Assembly (NCBI GenBank): GCA_022821645.1
Contig: JAJEDE010000001.1
Coordinates: forward strand, 1 to 64,000
Length of the DNA stretch: 64,000 nucleotides
Origin: Chloroflexota bacterium
GTDB taxonomy: Bacteria > Chloroflexota > UBA11872
Reading direction: 5' to 3'
Shown one piece after another: positions 16,330 to 24,994 of the stretch; the first letter of the stretch is position 1; every line of letters starts with the position of its first letter. The notes beneath the pieces were generated by a model that was not told the DNA's origin, did no database searches, and was given only the letters and a program-made list of their open reading frames with translations. Position numbers and translations under genes: made by a program.

Positions 16330-17733
16330 CTACGCCGGAATTGCTTCAAGCGGACCGAACTGCATGTCCGTCGGCTCAGCGCAACAGAACCAGGGTTCGG
16401 TGAGTCGTGGCCGGACCGGCAGCGGGTTTCCGGAGAGGTCCGGCGCTGGACCGGCGGTCGCCTCGGGTGCCGCGGCTTTGACGGCCGTCCACATTCGCTC
16501 GAACAGAACCGCGTCGGAGGATTCCTCCGCGATTCCGCGCTCGACGATCTCGGCGAGCTCTTCCTGCAGGTCGTCGGAGCGCGGATCGTCTGGGCGCCAT
16601 TCGTGGGTGAGCCGCTCCTCGTCGTAGCCGCGCAAGTGGGGAGTCATCTCGGGCAAGTCCAGCAGCAGTGATCCCTGCGGAACCAACAACCGGATTGTGA
16701 ACTGCACTGGGTCCACGTTGGCTATCAGGTCGTGGTCGCGCACGAACTCCATGACGGCCAGAACGTCGGCTGGCGTCGTCCACGGGGTAAACGGCATCCA
16801 GGATGGGCGTATTTCGATGCCGTGCCGGCGAAGCTGTCGAACGGCCTGCGCCGCCCCAGCTGCCGTGTGTCCTTTGTCCAGCCGACGCAGAATCTCGTCG
16901 TTCACGGACTCGAACGCCGACACAACAAATAGGCAGCCGGCGGCCGCGAACTCCGGCCAGACGCTCGCGTGCTCCAGGATGTGCTCCACCTTGGTCGTCA
17001 CGTCGAACGTCAGGTGCGGATGCCGAGCGTGCATCGCGCGCACCACGCGCTCCGAGTGCCGCACGCCATTCAGAAAGTCCGGATCGGCAAAGGTGATGTG
17101 GCGCGCACCGGCCGCCACCAGCTGATCAATGTCGGCCAGCACCACGTCGGCGTCGATTATCCGAATCCGCCCGTCGTACACGATCGGGACGGGACAGTGA
17201 CGACAGGTATGCACACACCCACGGCTGGCTTCCGTATAGCCCACCGGTGACTCGTCATCGCCCAGTGCCATGTGCGCGTATCGCGAAATGTCGGGCAGCA
17301 GGTGCCTGGCAGGCAGCACGCTGGCCCGACGGTCGAGATCCACTTGTGGCTCGGACGCGTCGTCACCTAGACCTAATCGACCCAGCCATCCGACCAGACC
17401 ATGCTCGTATGCCCCGGCGATTTGGGCGTCCGCAAGTTCTGAACCGTCAGGGTGATGGTCCATTCCCGCGTACAGCCCGTAGAAGGCGATTGGAACATCC
17501 GGATGGATCTCTCGAATCCGCTGCGCCGCTCGCTCGGCCAGCCTCGTGGCCGTGTGCATTGGAACCGATATGCCGACGGCCTCGGCCCAGGCCACGGCGT
17601 CGTCGTCCCACATTTCGACCGACAGGTCGAGGCAACGAACCTCGTGACCGGCTCGCAACAGCGCCCCGGCCGCCGACGCCGCATGCAGCGGCTGGTGTCC
17701 GAGCTCGTAGGTGGAAATCAGGAGTGTTCGCAT
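16330..17733 (-). CDS. CCAEP-tail radical SAM protein with N-terminal cobalamin-binding-like domain
   Basis: A 467-residue protein. The N-terminal 120 residues resemble the Rossmann-type B12-binding domain of class B radical SAM enzymes (RTLLISTYELG, AGALLRAGHEVRCLDLS), without an obvious DxHxxG motif. The radical SAM core has the C-x3-C-x2-C ligands in SRGCVHTCRHCPVP. The extreme C-terminus holds WFC450-C451-A-E-P, which I recognise from memory as the signature of the family named CUAEP/CCAEP-tail radical SAM (seleno)protein, where the second position can be selenocysteine. Here both codons are Cys (TGT TGC). It lies 34 bases after an ATP-grasp gene and 7 before lipB. The reaction is unknown. 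Confidence 0.85.
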   Translation of the reverse strand: MRTLLISTYELGHQPLHAASAAGALLRAGHEVRCLDLSVEMWDDDAVAWAEAVGISVPMHTATRLAERAAQRIREIHPDVPIAFYGLYAGMDHHPDGSELADAQIAGAYEHGLVGWLGRLGLGDDASEPQVDLDRRASVLPARHLLPDISRYAHMALGDDESPVGYTEASRGCVHTCRHCPVPIVYDGRIRIIDADVVLADIDQLVAAGARHITFADPDFLNGVRHSERVVRAMHARHPHLTFDVTTKVEHILEHASVWPEFAAAGCLFVVSAFESVNDEILRRLDKGHTAAGAAQAVRQLRRHGIEIRPSWMPFTPWTTPADVLAVMEFVRDHDLIANVDPVQFTIRLLVPQGSLLLDLPEMTPHLRGYDEERLTHEWRPDDPRSDDLQEELAEIVERGIAEESSDAVLFERMWTAVKAAAPEATAGPAPDLSGNPLPVRPRLTEPWFCCAEPTDMQFGPLEAIPA

Positions 17734-17767
17734 CGGTCAATGCTAGGGGTTTTTCGTCACCTTCGCC

Positions 17768-18991
17768 CTAGTTTGGCGTGATTTCGAAGGTCAACCGGGC
17801 GTGTGCGATGCGCAGAGCTGCTTCAACGTCGCGAGGCTTCTGCCCCCGTGCGAATACGAATCCGAGATATCGGCTGCCTTCGGGCAAGGGCACTAGCTCT
17901 TGGCCCGGCGAGATGGTGATCTCCACGCCCGCCACGCCGTCGACCGCACGGGCACTGCCAACGCCACGCACCGCACGCAGCCGGCCGGCACGCGGAATGG
18001 GGAGCATCATCACGCCCGCAGCAGCGTCGGTCAGCCCCAGGTCGTGAATCGGTAGATGCAGTGCATGTCGCAGGATGAGTTGTTCCAGGCTTACGCCCAG
18101 GCCAAATCTAAGCGACCGCGCACAGAGTCCCCCGATCGACCGCGCGGCGATCTCAAGCAGCCAGGCATTCCCGTCGCTTGTACGCAGTTCGGCGTGGATC
18201 GGACCTTCCGACAGCCCCAGTGCCTTCGCGCCGGAGGCCGTGACCGCACGAATGGATTCCTGCGTGGCTGGCGTCAATCGCGAGGGTGTGACGTAGATAG
18301 TTTCCTCAAAAAAAGGACCGTCAAGTGGGTCGGGTTTGTCAAAGATCGCCAGGACTTCGAGCGATCCGCCCCGCATCAGTCCCTCAACTGCCACCTCGGC
18401 ACCAGGGACAAATCGCTCGAGCAGGACAGGCTCACGCTGATCGCGACCCTGGGCCTGCGCAATCGAGCGCGTTCGCTCGATCGTTGCCGCTAAGTCGTTG
18501 GCTCGATCGACGCGAATCACGCCCTGGCTGGCGGACAGCGACACCGGCTTCACGACCAATGGGAATCCCAGGCGTTCGGCGGTCATCTGAGCATCGCCGT
18601 CAGGTTGCGCGACCTCAAAGTCGGGCTGCCGAACGCGTGCCGCTGCCAGGCGCCGCCGCATGTCCGCCTTGTTCCGGGTCGCGGTAATCGCTGACGGCGA
18701 GTTGTGCGGCAGGCCAAGCTGCTCACTGGCCAGGGCGGCCGCTGCCACCCCCTGATCGTCAACCGCCACAACGGCATCGACCACCGTTTCGCCCGCGTAC
18801 TCGACGATCGCCGATGCGGCGACCTCCGGGTTGGCCAGATGGACTTCCAGCACGCCTTCGTCGGCATCCGACGCGACTGGGTTGCGCCGATCCGATGCCA
18901 CGGTGATATCGACGCCAAGCTGCCGCGCCGCTTGCAGGAAGTCGGCCGCTCGGTAGCTTTCGCTGTGCAGCAATAGGACAACGTGCGCCAC
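17768..18991 (-). CDS. ATP-grasp protein, L-amino-acid-ligase-like
   Basis: A 407-residue ATP-grasp enzyme. The N-terminal pre-ATP-grasp region (residues 1-100) is followed by the lysine-containing nucleotide loop GFPLVVKPVSLSASQGV, LLERFVPGAEVAVEG, and the metal-binding LLEIAARSIGGLC segment. The last 100 residues (GVMMLPIPRAGRLRAV to LGFVFARGQKP) look like the C-terminal domain found in L-amino-acid ligases. Such enzymes join a carboxylate to an amine through an acyl phosphate, but the substrates are unknown here. The start is GTG at 18991 and there is no ATG alternative nearby. It is the first gene of the lipoate/PDH run and stands divergent from the NfuA-like gene, with a palindrome directly upstream. 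Confidence 0.82.
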   Translation of the reverse strand: MAHVVLLLHSESYRAADFLQAARQLGVDITVASDRRNPVASDADEGVLEVHLANPEVAASAIVEYAGETVVDAVVAVDDQGVAAAALASEQLGLPHNSPSAITATRNKADMRRRLAAARVRQPDFEVAQPDGDAQMTAERLGFPLVVKPVSLSASQGVIRVDRANDLAATIERTRSIAQAQGRDQREPVLLERFVPGAEVAVEGLMRGGSLEVLAIFDKPDPLDGPFFEETIYVTPSRLTPATQESIRAVTASGAKALGLSEGPIHAELRTSDGNAWLLEIAARSIGGLCARSLRFGLGVSLEQLILRHALHLPIHDLGLTDAAAGVMMLPIPRAGRLRAVRGVGSARAVDGVAGVEITISPGQELVPLPEGSRYLGFVFARGQKPRDVEAALRIAHARLTFEITPN

Positions 18992-18992
18992 G

Positions 18993-19007
18993 CCTCTATC
19001 ATAGAGG
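18993..19007. promoter_or_regulatory. 15-bp palindrome in the divergent intergenic region
   Basis: CCTCTAT and ATAGAGG form perfect 7-base arms around one C. It lies immediately upstream of the ATP-grasp GTG (AGAGG on the minus strand is one base from the start, too close for a good RBS) and 35 bases upstream of the NfuA-like ATG. A repressor site for both genes, or a 5' hairpin covering the ATP-grasp start, are the plausible readings. Confidence 0.4.
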
Positions 19008-19041
19008 TGAGGCCACGGAGCGCCGCCAACAGGAAATTGCG

Positions 19042-19707
19042 ATGACGTTCGACAGCGCCGCGACAGACCAGCCGCTGGTCGAGGTTACGGATGCCGCCAG
19101 GGATCTCGTGCTCGCGTATCGCGGCCACTCCGACAAGCCAAACCCCGAACGGCTTGCCATGTGGATCGAGATCACCGGAGTTTCCGGGTCTGGCTTCAGC
19201 TACGACATGTATTTGAAGTCGGTTGACGACGCGACGACCGAAGATGCCGTAGTGACCGCGGCCGAGGGCTTACAGGTGGTAATCCCCTCCGGCAGCGTGG
19301 ACCAAATGCGCGGCTCGACAATCGACCTCTCCGATTCACCCGGCGGGGGCGGATTGTTCGTGCGCAATCCGCAGAGTCCCAGCCCCGCGGTCGGCAGTAG
19401 CGGCCCCGGCCACCCGACGGCTGCGCCCACTGGGCCCGTGGCCGAGCGCGTGATCAGCGTCCTGGACCACCAGATCAACCCGGCCATCGCCGCGCACGGC
19501 GGACATGCCGAACTAGTCGCTGTGGAAGACGACACTGCGTACCTGAGACTTTCCGGCGGCTGCCAGGGTTGCGGTATGGCCAGCGTGACCCTGTCGCAGG
19601 GCATCGAAGTCGCGCTCCGTGACAGCGTGCCGGAGATTTCACGCGTGGTCGACGTGACCGACCATGCTGCCGGTGCCAACCCCTACTACGAAGCCGCCAA
19701 GAAGTAA
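19042..19707 (+). CDS. nfuA: NfuA-like Fe-S carrier (A-type-like domain plus NifU C-terminal domain)
   Basis: A 221-residue two-domain protein. Residues 1-100 resemble a degenerate A-type (IscA/HesB-like) domain lacking the three conserved cysteines (VTDAARDLVLAYRG, VSGSGFSYDMYL, IPSGSVDQMRGSTIDLSD). A Pro/Gly/Ser-rich linker follows. Residues about 135-210 form the NifU-like domain (INPAIAAHGGHAELV) with the cluster-binding CxxC in GGCQGCGMAS. This domain order is that of E. coli NfuA, which donates 4Fe-4S clusters and regenerates the auxiliary cluster of LipA. The divergent lipA-containing operon next door makes the same job likely here. AGGAAA precedes the ATG. Confidence 0.9.
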   Translation: MTFDSAATDQPLVEVTDAARDLVLAYRGHSDKPNPERLAMWIEITGVSGSGFSYDMYLKSVDDATTEDAVVTAAEGLQVVIPSGSVDQMRGSTIDLSDSPGGGGLFVRNPQSPSPAVGSSGPGHPTAAPTGPVAERVISVLDHQINPAIAAHGGHAELVAVEDDTAYLRLSGGCQGCGMASVTLSQGIEVALRDSVPEISRVVDVTDHAAGANPYYEAAKK

Positions 19708-19772
19708 GCTAATCGTCAGCGAGTAGCCGCAGCAACCGGCCAGGAGCTGCGAGTTTGACGGGGAACTGTGCA

Positions 19773-20480
19773 ATGACCAACGACTTTGCTGACCTCTCGT
19801 CCCAGTTGCAGGCCGGGTTGGCGCTTGACTTCCCGCCGGTAGCCCTCACCCGCGTCGCCGAGGCTCCGGACGGTATCGCCGAGGCAACGGCCGCCGTCCC
19901 ATCCGCCTGCACATTCTGGCGTCGCGCTGAGCGCGGCGTGTTCTTTGCCGACGCCGGCGCGCACATGGCCTGCCCGATCGGCGCCATGGTCATGGGCTTT
20001 GAATTGGACGAGGCTAAGAGTGCGGAACTGATGAGCCTGGTCGGCGACATGTGCGCCATCAACTACATCGATGAAGCCGAAGTCGCGAACATCCCGCACT
20101 TCGACCCGCCGGCGGGTGGCATCGTCTACGGGCCGCTGGCCGATTTCCCATTGGCGCCCGACGCCGTGGTGATCTGGACGAACCCGCGCCAGGCAATGCT
20201 CTTAGAGGAGGCGCTGGGCGGAACGCACTGGCACGGCGTCGGTGGCTCAGTTCTCGGCCGGCCCGCATGTGCGGCTCTGCCACGCGCCGTGGCTGACGGA
20301 ACGGCCACGCTGTCCGTCGGCTGCGCCGGCATGCGCACCTTCACCGAGATTCCCGACGCTTACTCCCTCACCGCAATCCCGGGAGCTCAGCTTGAGGAGC
20401 TTGGCGAGGCGCTTGAGACCACCCTGGCGGCTAACTCGCACATGTTGGCGGCCTACCGGGAGATGAAGGCCGCCGTCTAG
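19773..20480 (+). CDS. DUF169 family protein
   Basis: A 235-residue protein matching my recollection of the DUF169 family: a short N-terminal helix (DFADLSSQLQAGLALDFPPVALT), a cysteine segment ACTFWRRAERGVFFADAG, then HMACPIGAMVMGF, a central GGIVYGPLADFP turn, and a late GCAGMRT. The conserved cysteines (CTFW, CPIG, GCAG) suggest a metal or Fe-S site, but no biochemical role is established that I can cite. The ATG at 19773 has ACGGGGAA about 8 bases upstream; the in-frame TTG at 19755 is less likely. It follows the NfuA-like gene by 65 bases on the same strand, so it may be co-transcribed. Confidence 0.75.
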   Translation: MTNDFADLSSQLQAGLALDFPPVALTRVAEAPDGIAEATAAVPSACTFWRRAERGVFFADAGAHMACPIGAMVMGFELDEAKSAELMSLVGDMCAINYIDEAEVANIPHFDPPAGGIVYGPLADFPLAPDAVVIWTNPRQAMLLEEALGGTHWHGVGGSVLGRPACAALPRAVADGTATLSVGCAGMRTFTEIPDAYSLTAIPGAQLEELGEALETTLAANSHMLAAYREMKAAV

Positions 20481-20575
20481 AGGCTCTTCGCGAACAGGCT
20501 GCCACGGTCGGCTTGCAGCTTGCCTGCTGAAGTCGCACGCTGGAGCCGCCTGACGCTCCCTGGAAGCGAACCCAG

Positions 20576-20755
20576 ATGCTGGGGCTCCGGACCGTAGCAA
20601 GGGTGCTCATGCGCGCATTGGCCGACATTGGCAAGGTCATTCGCGAGTTAGGGTCGCACGAGGCCTACATGACCGATCTGTATCACCGCGGCGACTCGTC
20701 AATGCGGGGTGGTGATCCCAAGCCCGAGGCACGGCGTCGGGACTTCACGGAATAG
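20576..20755 (+). CDS. Possible small protein
   Basis: A 59-codon frame starting ATG with GGAAG nine bases upstream, ending TAG at 20753-20755. The product has a basic amphipathic N-terminal half (RTVARVLMRALADIGKVIRE) and a charged polar tail ending ARRRDFTE. It fills the otherwise empty 348-base space between the DUF169 and flavin reductase genes, all on the plus strand. I recognise no family. Composition looks more protein-like than the alternative frames, but it could be chance. Confidence 0.35.
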   Translation: MLGLRTVARVLMRALADIGKVIRELGSHEAYMTDLYHRGDSSMRGGDPKPEARRRDFTE

Positions 20756-20828
20756 ACATGTGCTCCGCGCGGATCCAGCGTCGCGATAGTTTCCACGCGA
20801 TGCCCGAACTCTCGCGGTCGTTTTCTCG

Positions 20829-21323
20829 ATGACGCCAGAAACACCCGACGCGCCGCACGCTCTTGATGTCTTCAAGGAGGCTATGGCCTCGCTGGCCTCC
20901 GGCGTCGCTGTCGTCACCGGTGTGGATCCTGATTCGGGGCCCTGCGGCATGACCGTTACCTCAATTGCTTCCTACTCGGCAAGTCCGCCATCCGTAGTCG
21001 TCTGCGTTGACGAGTCGACTCGGAGTTACCGCGGCATGACCGAAGGTGAGTACTTCGCCGTCCATCTCCTGAGCGAGGGTCAGCCTGACGTTGCGCGCTT
21101 GTTCGCGTCGAAGGTCGACGACAAATTCGAGCAGTGCGAGAACACCGCCGGTCCACATGGCCTACGGCTGATCGCCAATAGCCTGGCCACGCTCATCTGC
21201 CGGCGATCGTTTGTTGCCAAACACGGTGATCACGCCATCGTGGTTGGAATCGTGGAAGACGGGTGCGTGGCGGATCTGCAGCCGCTGGTTTATTGGCGAC
21301 GCGAGTTCTCAGGACGCCGATAG
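20829..21323 (+). CDS. Flavin reductase-like, FMN-binding split-barrel protein
   Basis: A 164-residue protein of the flavin reductase-like (HpaC/RutF type) family, which supplies reduced FMN or FAD to partner monooxygenases. Landmarks are FKEAMASLASGVAVVTG at the start, the flavin-binding GMTVTSIASYSASPPSVVVCVD segment, FAVHLLSEGQ, then a late GDHAIVVGIVEDG, and the final LVYWRREF near the expected C-terminus. No clear RBS precedes the ATG. It converges on an LLM-class monooxygenase gene that ends 26 bases away. That class often needs exactly such a reductase, so they may form a two-component system, though opposite strands mean separate promoters. Confidence 0.88.
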   Translation: MTPETPDAPHALDVFKEAMASLASGVAVVTGVDPDSGPCGMTVTSIASYSASPPSVVVCVDESTRSYRGMTEGEYFAVHLLSEGQPDVARLFASKVDDKFEQCENTAGPHGLRLIANSLATLICRRSFVAKHGDHAIVVGIVEDGCVADLQPLVYWRREFSGRR

Positions 21324-21349
21324 GTTCAGTTGTCTGGTCGTGCTGCCGC

Positions 21350-22441
21350 TCAGGCGGCTGGCGTGAGGTCCCTCAGGCGCGGCATGACCTCCTGCGTCAG
21401 CAGGTGCAGTGAGCGCTTCCAGCCGTCGGCAGGCTCCCACTCGTGGGCCATGGCCAGCAGCACGCCAAAACCGCCGACCTCGTCGTACAGGTCGCGCAGC
21501 CGCCGCTCGACTTCGTCGGGACTTCCAACGATCCAGACCTCATCGCACAGGTAGTCGAGCGTGACGTCTTCGTCCGGGATATCGGGCGAGGTCTTGAAAA
21601 GGTCGAACATTCCGGCCAGCGGCAACAGGCGGAAGAAGTAGTCGCGAAAGTCCCGACCCATGCTGCCTTCGATGGCTTCTTTTCGAGCTTGCTCGGTGGT
21701 ATCCGCGACGTAGATCGTTCTGGCAATCCGCCAGTCGGTCCGGCTGGGCTGCTTGCCCGACTTCTGAGCGCCCTCTTCCACGGCGTCCCAATGCGTCTTC
21801 AGCGTCACCGGTGGGATGATGTTGATCGACATCGGGATCCAGCCGCGTTCACCGGCCAGGCGCAAGGTGCCGGACGACGGCGACACGCCGGCCACTCCGA
21901 TGGGCGGGTGCGGCTGCTGGTACGGGCGCAGATGGAGGCGCAGACCAACGGCATCCACTTGTTCGGGAATCGTGTATTTCCAGTACTTCGACTCATAGGT
22001 TCCCGGTGCCTGCCCGTTCCAGATATCCAGGACGGCCTGAATTGTCTGCCCGGTCATCTTGCGATTGTCACCCGACTTAAGGTCAAATCCAAAGGCTTCA
22101 AGGTCGCCCGGAAAACCACCGGAACCGACGCCCCAATAGAAACGCCCTCGCGCCATGTGGTCGAGCTGGGCAATGCGGTGAGCCAAGCCGAATGGATGGT
22201 GATTTGGAAGGCAGGTAACACCCGTGCCAAGAATAATGTTCTTCGTGCGGCCAAGGGCCTGAGCTATCAGCAAGTCAGGCGCCGGAATGTTCTCCCACTC
22301 AGCGGTGAAGTGCTCGCCGATCCAGTATTCGGAAAAGCCGAGTCGATCAGCCTCGACTATTTGCTCCAGATCAGCGGCAATCGTCTCGGTGAAATTATGG
22401 CCGGGTGGATGCAACGGCATCATGAATCCGCCGAGCTTCAT
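21350..22441 (-). CDS. LLM class flavin-dependent oxidoreductase
   Basis: A 363-residue member of the bacterial luciferase-like monooxygenase family. The TIM-barrel start reads KLGGFMMPLHPPGHN, followed by DRLGFSEYWIGEHFT and the landmark segment IILGTGVTCLPNHHPFGLAHRIAQLDHMARGRF is split here by position only: residues about 70-105. GVGSGGFPGDLEAFG supplies the phosphate-binding loop of FMN. The final third contains the GSPDEVERRLRDLYDEVGGFG motif typical of the long-chain subgroup. The ATG at 22441 is chosen over an upstream frame because GAGG lies about 7 bases before it. Substrate unknown; alkanal, limonene-type or nitrilotriacetate-type oxidations are all known in the family. Confidence 0.9.
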   Translation of the reverse strand: MKLGGFMMPLHPPGHNFTETIAADLEQIVEADRLGFSEYWIGEHFTAEWENIPAPDLLIAQALGRTKNIILGTGVTCLPNHHPFGLAHRIAQLDHMARGRFYWGVGSGGFPGDLEAFGFDLKSGDNRKMTGQTIQAVLDIWNGQAPGTYESKYWKYTIPEQVDAVGLRLHLRPYQQPHPPIGVAGVSPSSGTLRLAGERGWIPMSINIIPPVTLKTHWDAVEEGAQKSGKQPSRTDWRIARTIYVADTTEQARKEAIEGSMGRDFRDYFFRLLPLAGMFDLFKTSPDIPDEDVTLDYLCDEVWIVGSPDEVERRLRDLYDEVGGFGVLLAMAHEWEPADGWKRSLHLLTQEVMPRLRDLTPAA

Positions 22442-22554
22442 GCGATCGCCTCGCTCATCGATGCGGCGCCAACGCGTCGGCGGCAGCGTACGGCGGGCAC
22501 AAAATGCCGTCAAAGCAGTCGTGCGACCCGCGAGTTGACGTCTGGCCGAGGGTT

Positions 22555-23592
22555 CTAGGACTCATCGTTGAGCGCGCCGGCGTCTATGCCCAGCTTTTCT
22601 GCCGTGTGCAGCAGTGTCTGCAGCGTGGCGGGCGCCACCTCGATTCCAGACCTGCGTTGCTCCGCGCGCGCGCGACGTTCCGGCTCACCGGGAATCAGAA
22701 CCTCGTCGAATCCTGGCGCGGATTGCACACCGGTGACACGGTCGAACAGCCCGTCCACCGACGCTCCATACTCCTCCCTTGGCCGGAAGACGGCCGGGTC
22801 GATGCCAATCAGGATTGATCCCAGCTTGTGATAGCGATCCGTCAGCTCCGATCCAGTCATCCCGCATCCAAGGGCATCGATCAAGATTGACAGAGCCGAA
22901 CCCTTGTGGCCGCCGAACGGGAGCAGCAGCCCGCCGTCAAAGAAGTCGTCCGGATTCGTTGTTGGATTTCCGTCGGAGTCGAGAATCGAGTTCTCAGGCA
23001 TTTGAGTTCCGCGCGCCTGCGCGATGCGGATCTTGCCGACGGCCTGCGCGGATGTTGCAAAGTCCAGGATCATTGGATCGCGTGATCCGGCCGGCACTCC
23101 CGCCGCAATCGGATTGGTGCTGAGCGCCGTCTCGGCGCCGCCGAACGGGGCGGTCACAATGTCCGAGGGACCGCCGACCACCATGATGGCAATGACGTCG
23201 CTGGCAGCCGCCAGCTCAGCCCATTCCCCCACCCGGCCGACGTGATTGCAGTTCATCATTCCAGCCATCGCGATGCCGGATGCCTTGGCCAGCTTCACCA
23301 CTTCCGCCACGGCATCCGCGGCCGTGATTTGTCCGAAGCCCCAGTGGCCGTCTACGAAGACCGCGTTGGGCGTAACTTGCTTGATGGAGGGTCGCACCCG
23401 GGGATCGACCAGGCCTTCGTCGATGTAGGTCACATAGTCGGGGATGCGCATGACGCCGTGAGAGGGATGCCCCGAGAGGTCCGCCAGCACCAGCGAGCAG
23501 GCCACCGCGTCGGCAATGTCGGGCGGCGAGCCGGCGGCCTCGAAGACGTCCCGGCCAAACTGCTCCAGGATGCTGCTTGTGAATTCAGGCAT
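22555..23592 (-). CDS. Ldh family NAD(P)-dependent oxidoreductase (malate/lactate/ureidoglycolate dehydrogenase type)
   Basis: A 345-residue member of the type-2 malate/L-lactate dehydrogenase family, which has a fold unrelated to the Rossmann MDH/LDH enzymes. Landmarks are ADLSGHPSHGVMRIPDY with the conserved Ser-His-Gly, the substrate/cofactor loop GHWGFGQI, MNCNHVGRVGEWAELAA with the catalytic-region His, and LPFGGHKGSALSILIDALGCGMTG. It oxidises a 2-hydroxy acid or related compound with NAD(P)+; members acting on malate, lactate, sulfolactate and ureidoglycolate exist and cannot be told apart here. It has a 231-base AT-rich spacer upstream that probably holds its promoter. Confidence 0.88.
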   Translation of the reverse strand: MPEFTSSILEQFGRDVFEAAGSPPDIADAVACSLVLADLSGHPSHGVMRIPDYVTYIDEGLVDPRVRPSIKQVTPNAVFVDGHWGFGQITAADAVAEVVKLAKASGIAMAGMMNCNHVGRVGEWAELAAASDVIAIMVVGGPSDIVTAPFGGAETALSTNPIAAGVPAGSRDPMILDFATSAQAVGKIRIAQARGTQMPENSILDSDGNPTTNPDDFFDGGLLLPFGGHKGSALSILIDALGCGMTGSELTDRYHKLGSILIGIDPAVFRPREEYGASVDGLFDRVTGVQSAPGFDEVLIPGEPERRARAEQRRSGIEVAPATLQTLLHTAEKLGIDAGALNDES

Positions 23593-23823
23593 GGCTAACC
23601 CGCACCAGTATTCGGGATGAGGTTCGAGAGTTTACACGTGCCTGCTAGTGGACTCAAGGAGTTGAGGGCTGATTCATAGGCACAAAATATAGACTTAAAC
23701 GAGTGTTTCAATGAAGTGTTTATTGTTCCGGTCAAAGCACTTGAAGAGGTTGCGAGACATGATGAGTACCGCTGTAAACCATCAAAGCAAAAGTGAGGGT
23801 TTGAAATCAATTTGCACATTCCA
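23593..23823. other. AT-rich intergenic island between thiolase and Ldh-family genes
   Basis: This 231-base gap is visibly richer in A and T than its surroundings, especially 23670-23820. Both flanking genes are on the minus strand, so it should hold the thiolase terminator region and the promoter of the Ldh gene. I see AT-rich hexamers suitable for a -10 element on the minus strand but no confident -35/-10 pair, and no convincing small gene. Confidence 0.4.
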
Positions 23824-24994
23824 CTACACCTGCTCAACCAGGGCGGCGATGCCCATTCCGCCGCCGACGCACAGGGCCGCCACTCCGCGCTTTGCGCCGC
23901 GGCGCCGCATCTCATGTGTCAATGTCACGAGGATGCGGCAACCGCTGGCGCCGATGGGATGGCCCAGGGCGATCGCGCCGCCGTTGACGTTGACCTTGTC
24001 AGGGTCCAGACCCAGCATCCGCAGCACGCCTAAGACTTGACCGGCGAATGCCTCGTTGATTTCGTACAGATCGACATCGTCGTCGGTCAACCCGTGGTGC
24101 TCCAGCAGACCCCGGATCGCTTCTACCGGACCGAGACCCATCAGTCCGGGTTCGATGCCCACCGTGTGGAAGCCGCACAGCACGTGGTCGTAGCCGTGGC
24201 CGTGGTCGTCCGCCCAGCGGCGGGACGAGATGGCCGCCAGCGCCGCGCCGTCGTTGATGCCGGAGGCGTTTCCCGCCGTGACCGTGCCGTCTTTCTGAAA
24301 CACGGGCCGAAGTCCCGCGAGCGCCGAGCGACTGGTTTCGCGCGGATGCTCGTCAACGCCGACCTCAACCGGCCCGTTAGCAGTCGAAGCCGAGATCGGG
24401 CTGATCTCCTCCGCCAGCCGGCCTCGGGCCGCCTGATAGCGTCGCTGGCTTTCCAGGGCGTACGTGTCTTGGTCGATGCGGGAGATCCCGAGCTTGGCGA
24501 CGATTCGTTCGGCGGTGCAGCCCATGTGGATGTGCTCGAAGCTGTCCACCAGGCCGTCGCCTTGCAGCGAATCGACCGGCGAGGCCGTCGGGTCGGGGTC
24601 ACCCTGCGAGTCACGTGGTATCAGAAAGGGCGCGCCGGACATGCGTTCGACGCCGCCGGCCAGGACGAGGCGGCTCTGTCCCAGCCAGACCTGCTGCGCG
24701 GCCAGTTGCACCGCCAGCAGTCCGCTGCCGCACACCTGGTTGACGGTAAAGGCCGGGCGTTCGACGGGAATGCCGGCTTGGACCGCGATCTGGCGGGCCA
24801 CGTTCATGCCCAGGCCGCCTTGCAGGGCGCAACCGACAACCACTTGGTCGATCTGGTCGGGGGCGATGTCAGTGCGGCGCAGGAGGTCTACGGCGAGTTG
24901 GCGACCCAGTTCAGTGGCGCTGAGACCGGCCAGCGCCCCGAGATATCTGCCGATCGGCGTTCGGCGGGCGGCCAGGATGACAGCTTCGGGCTGG

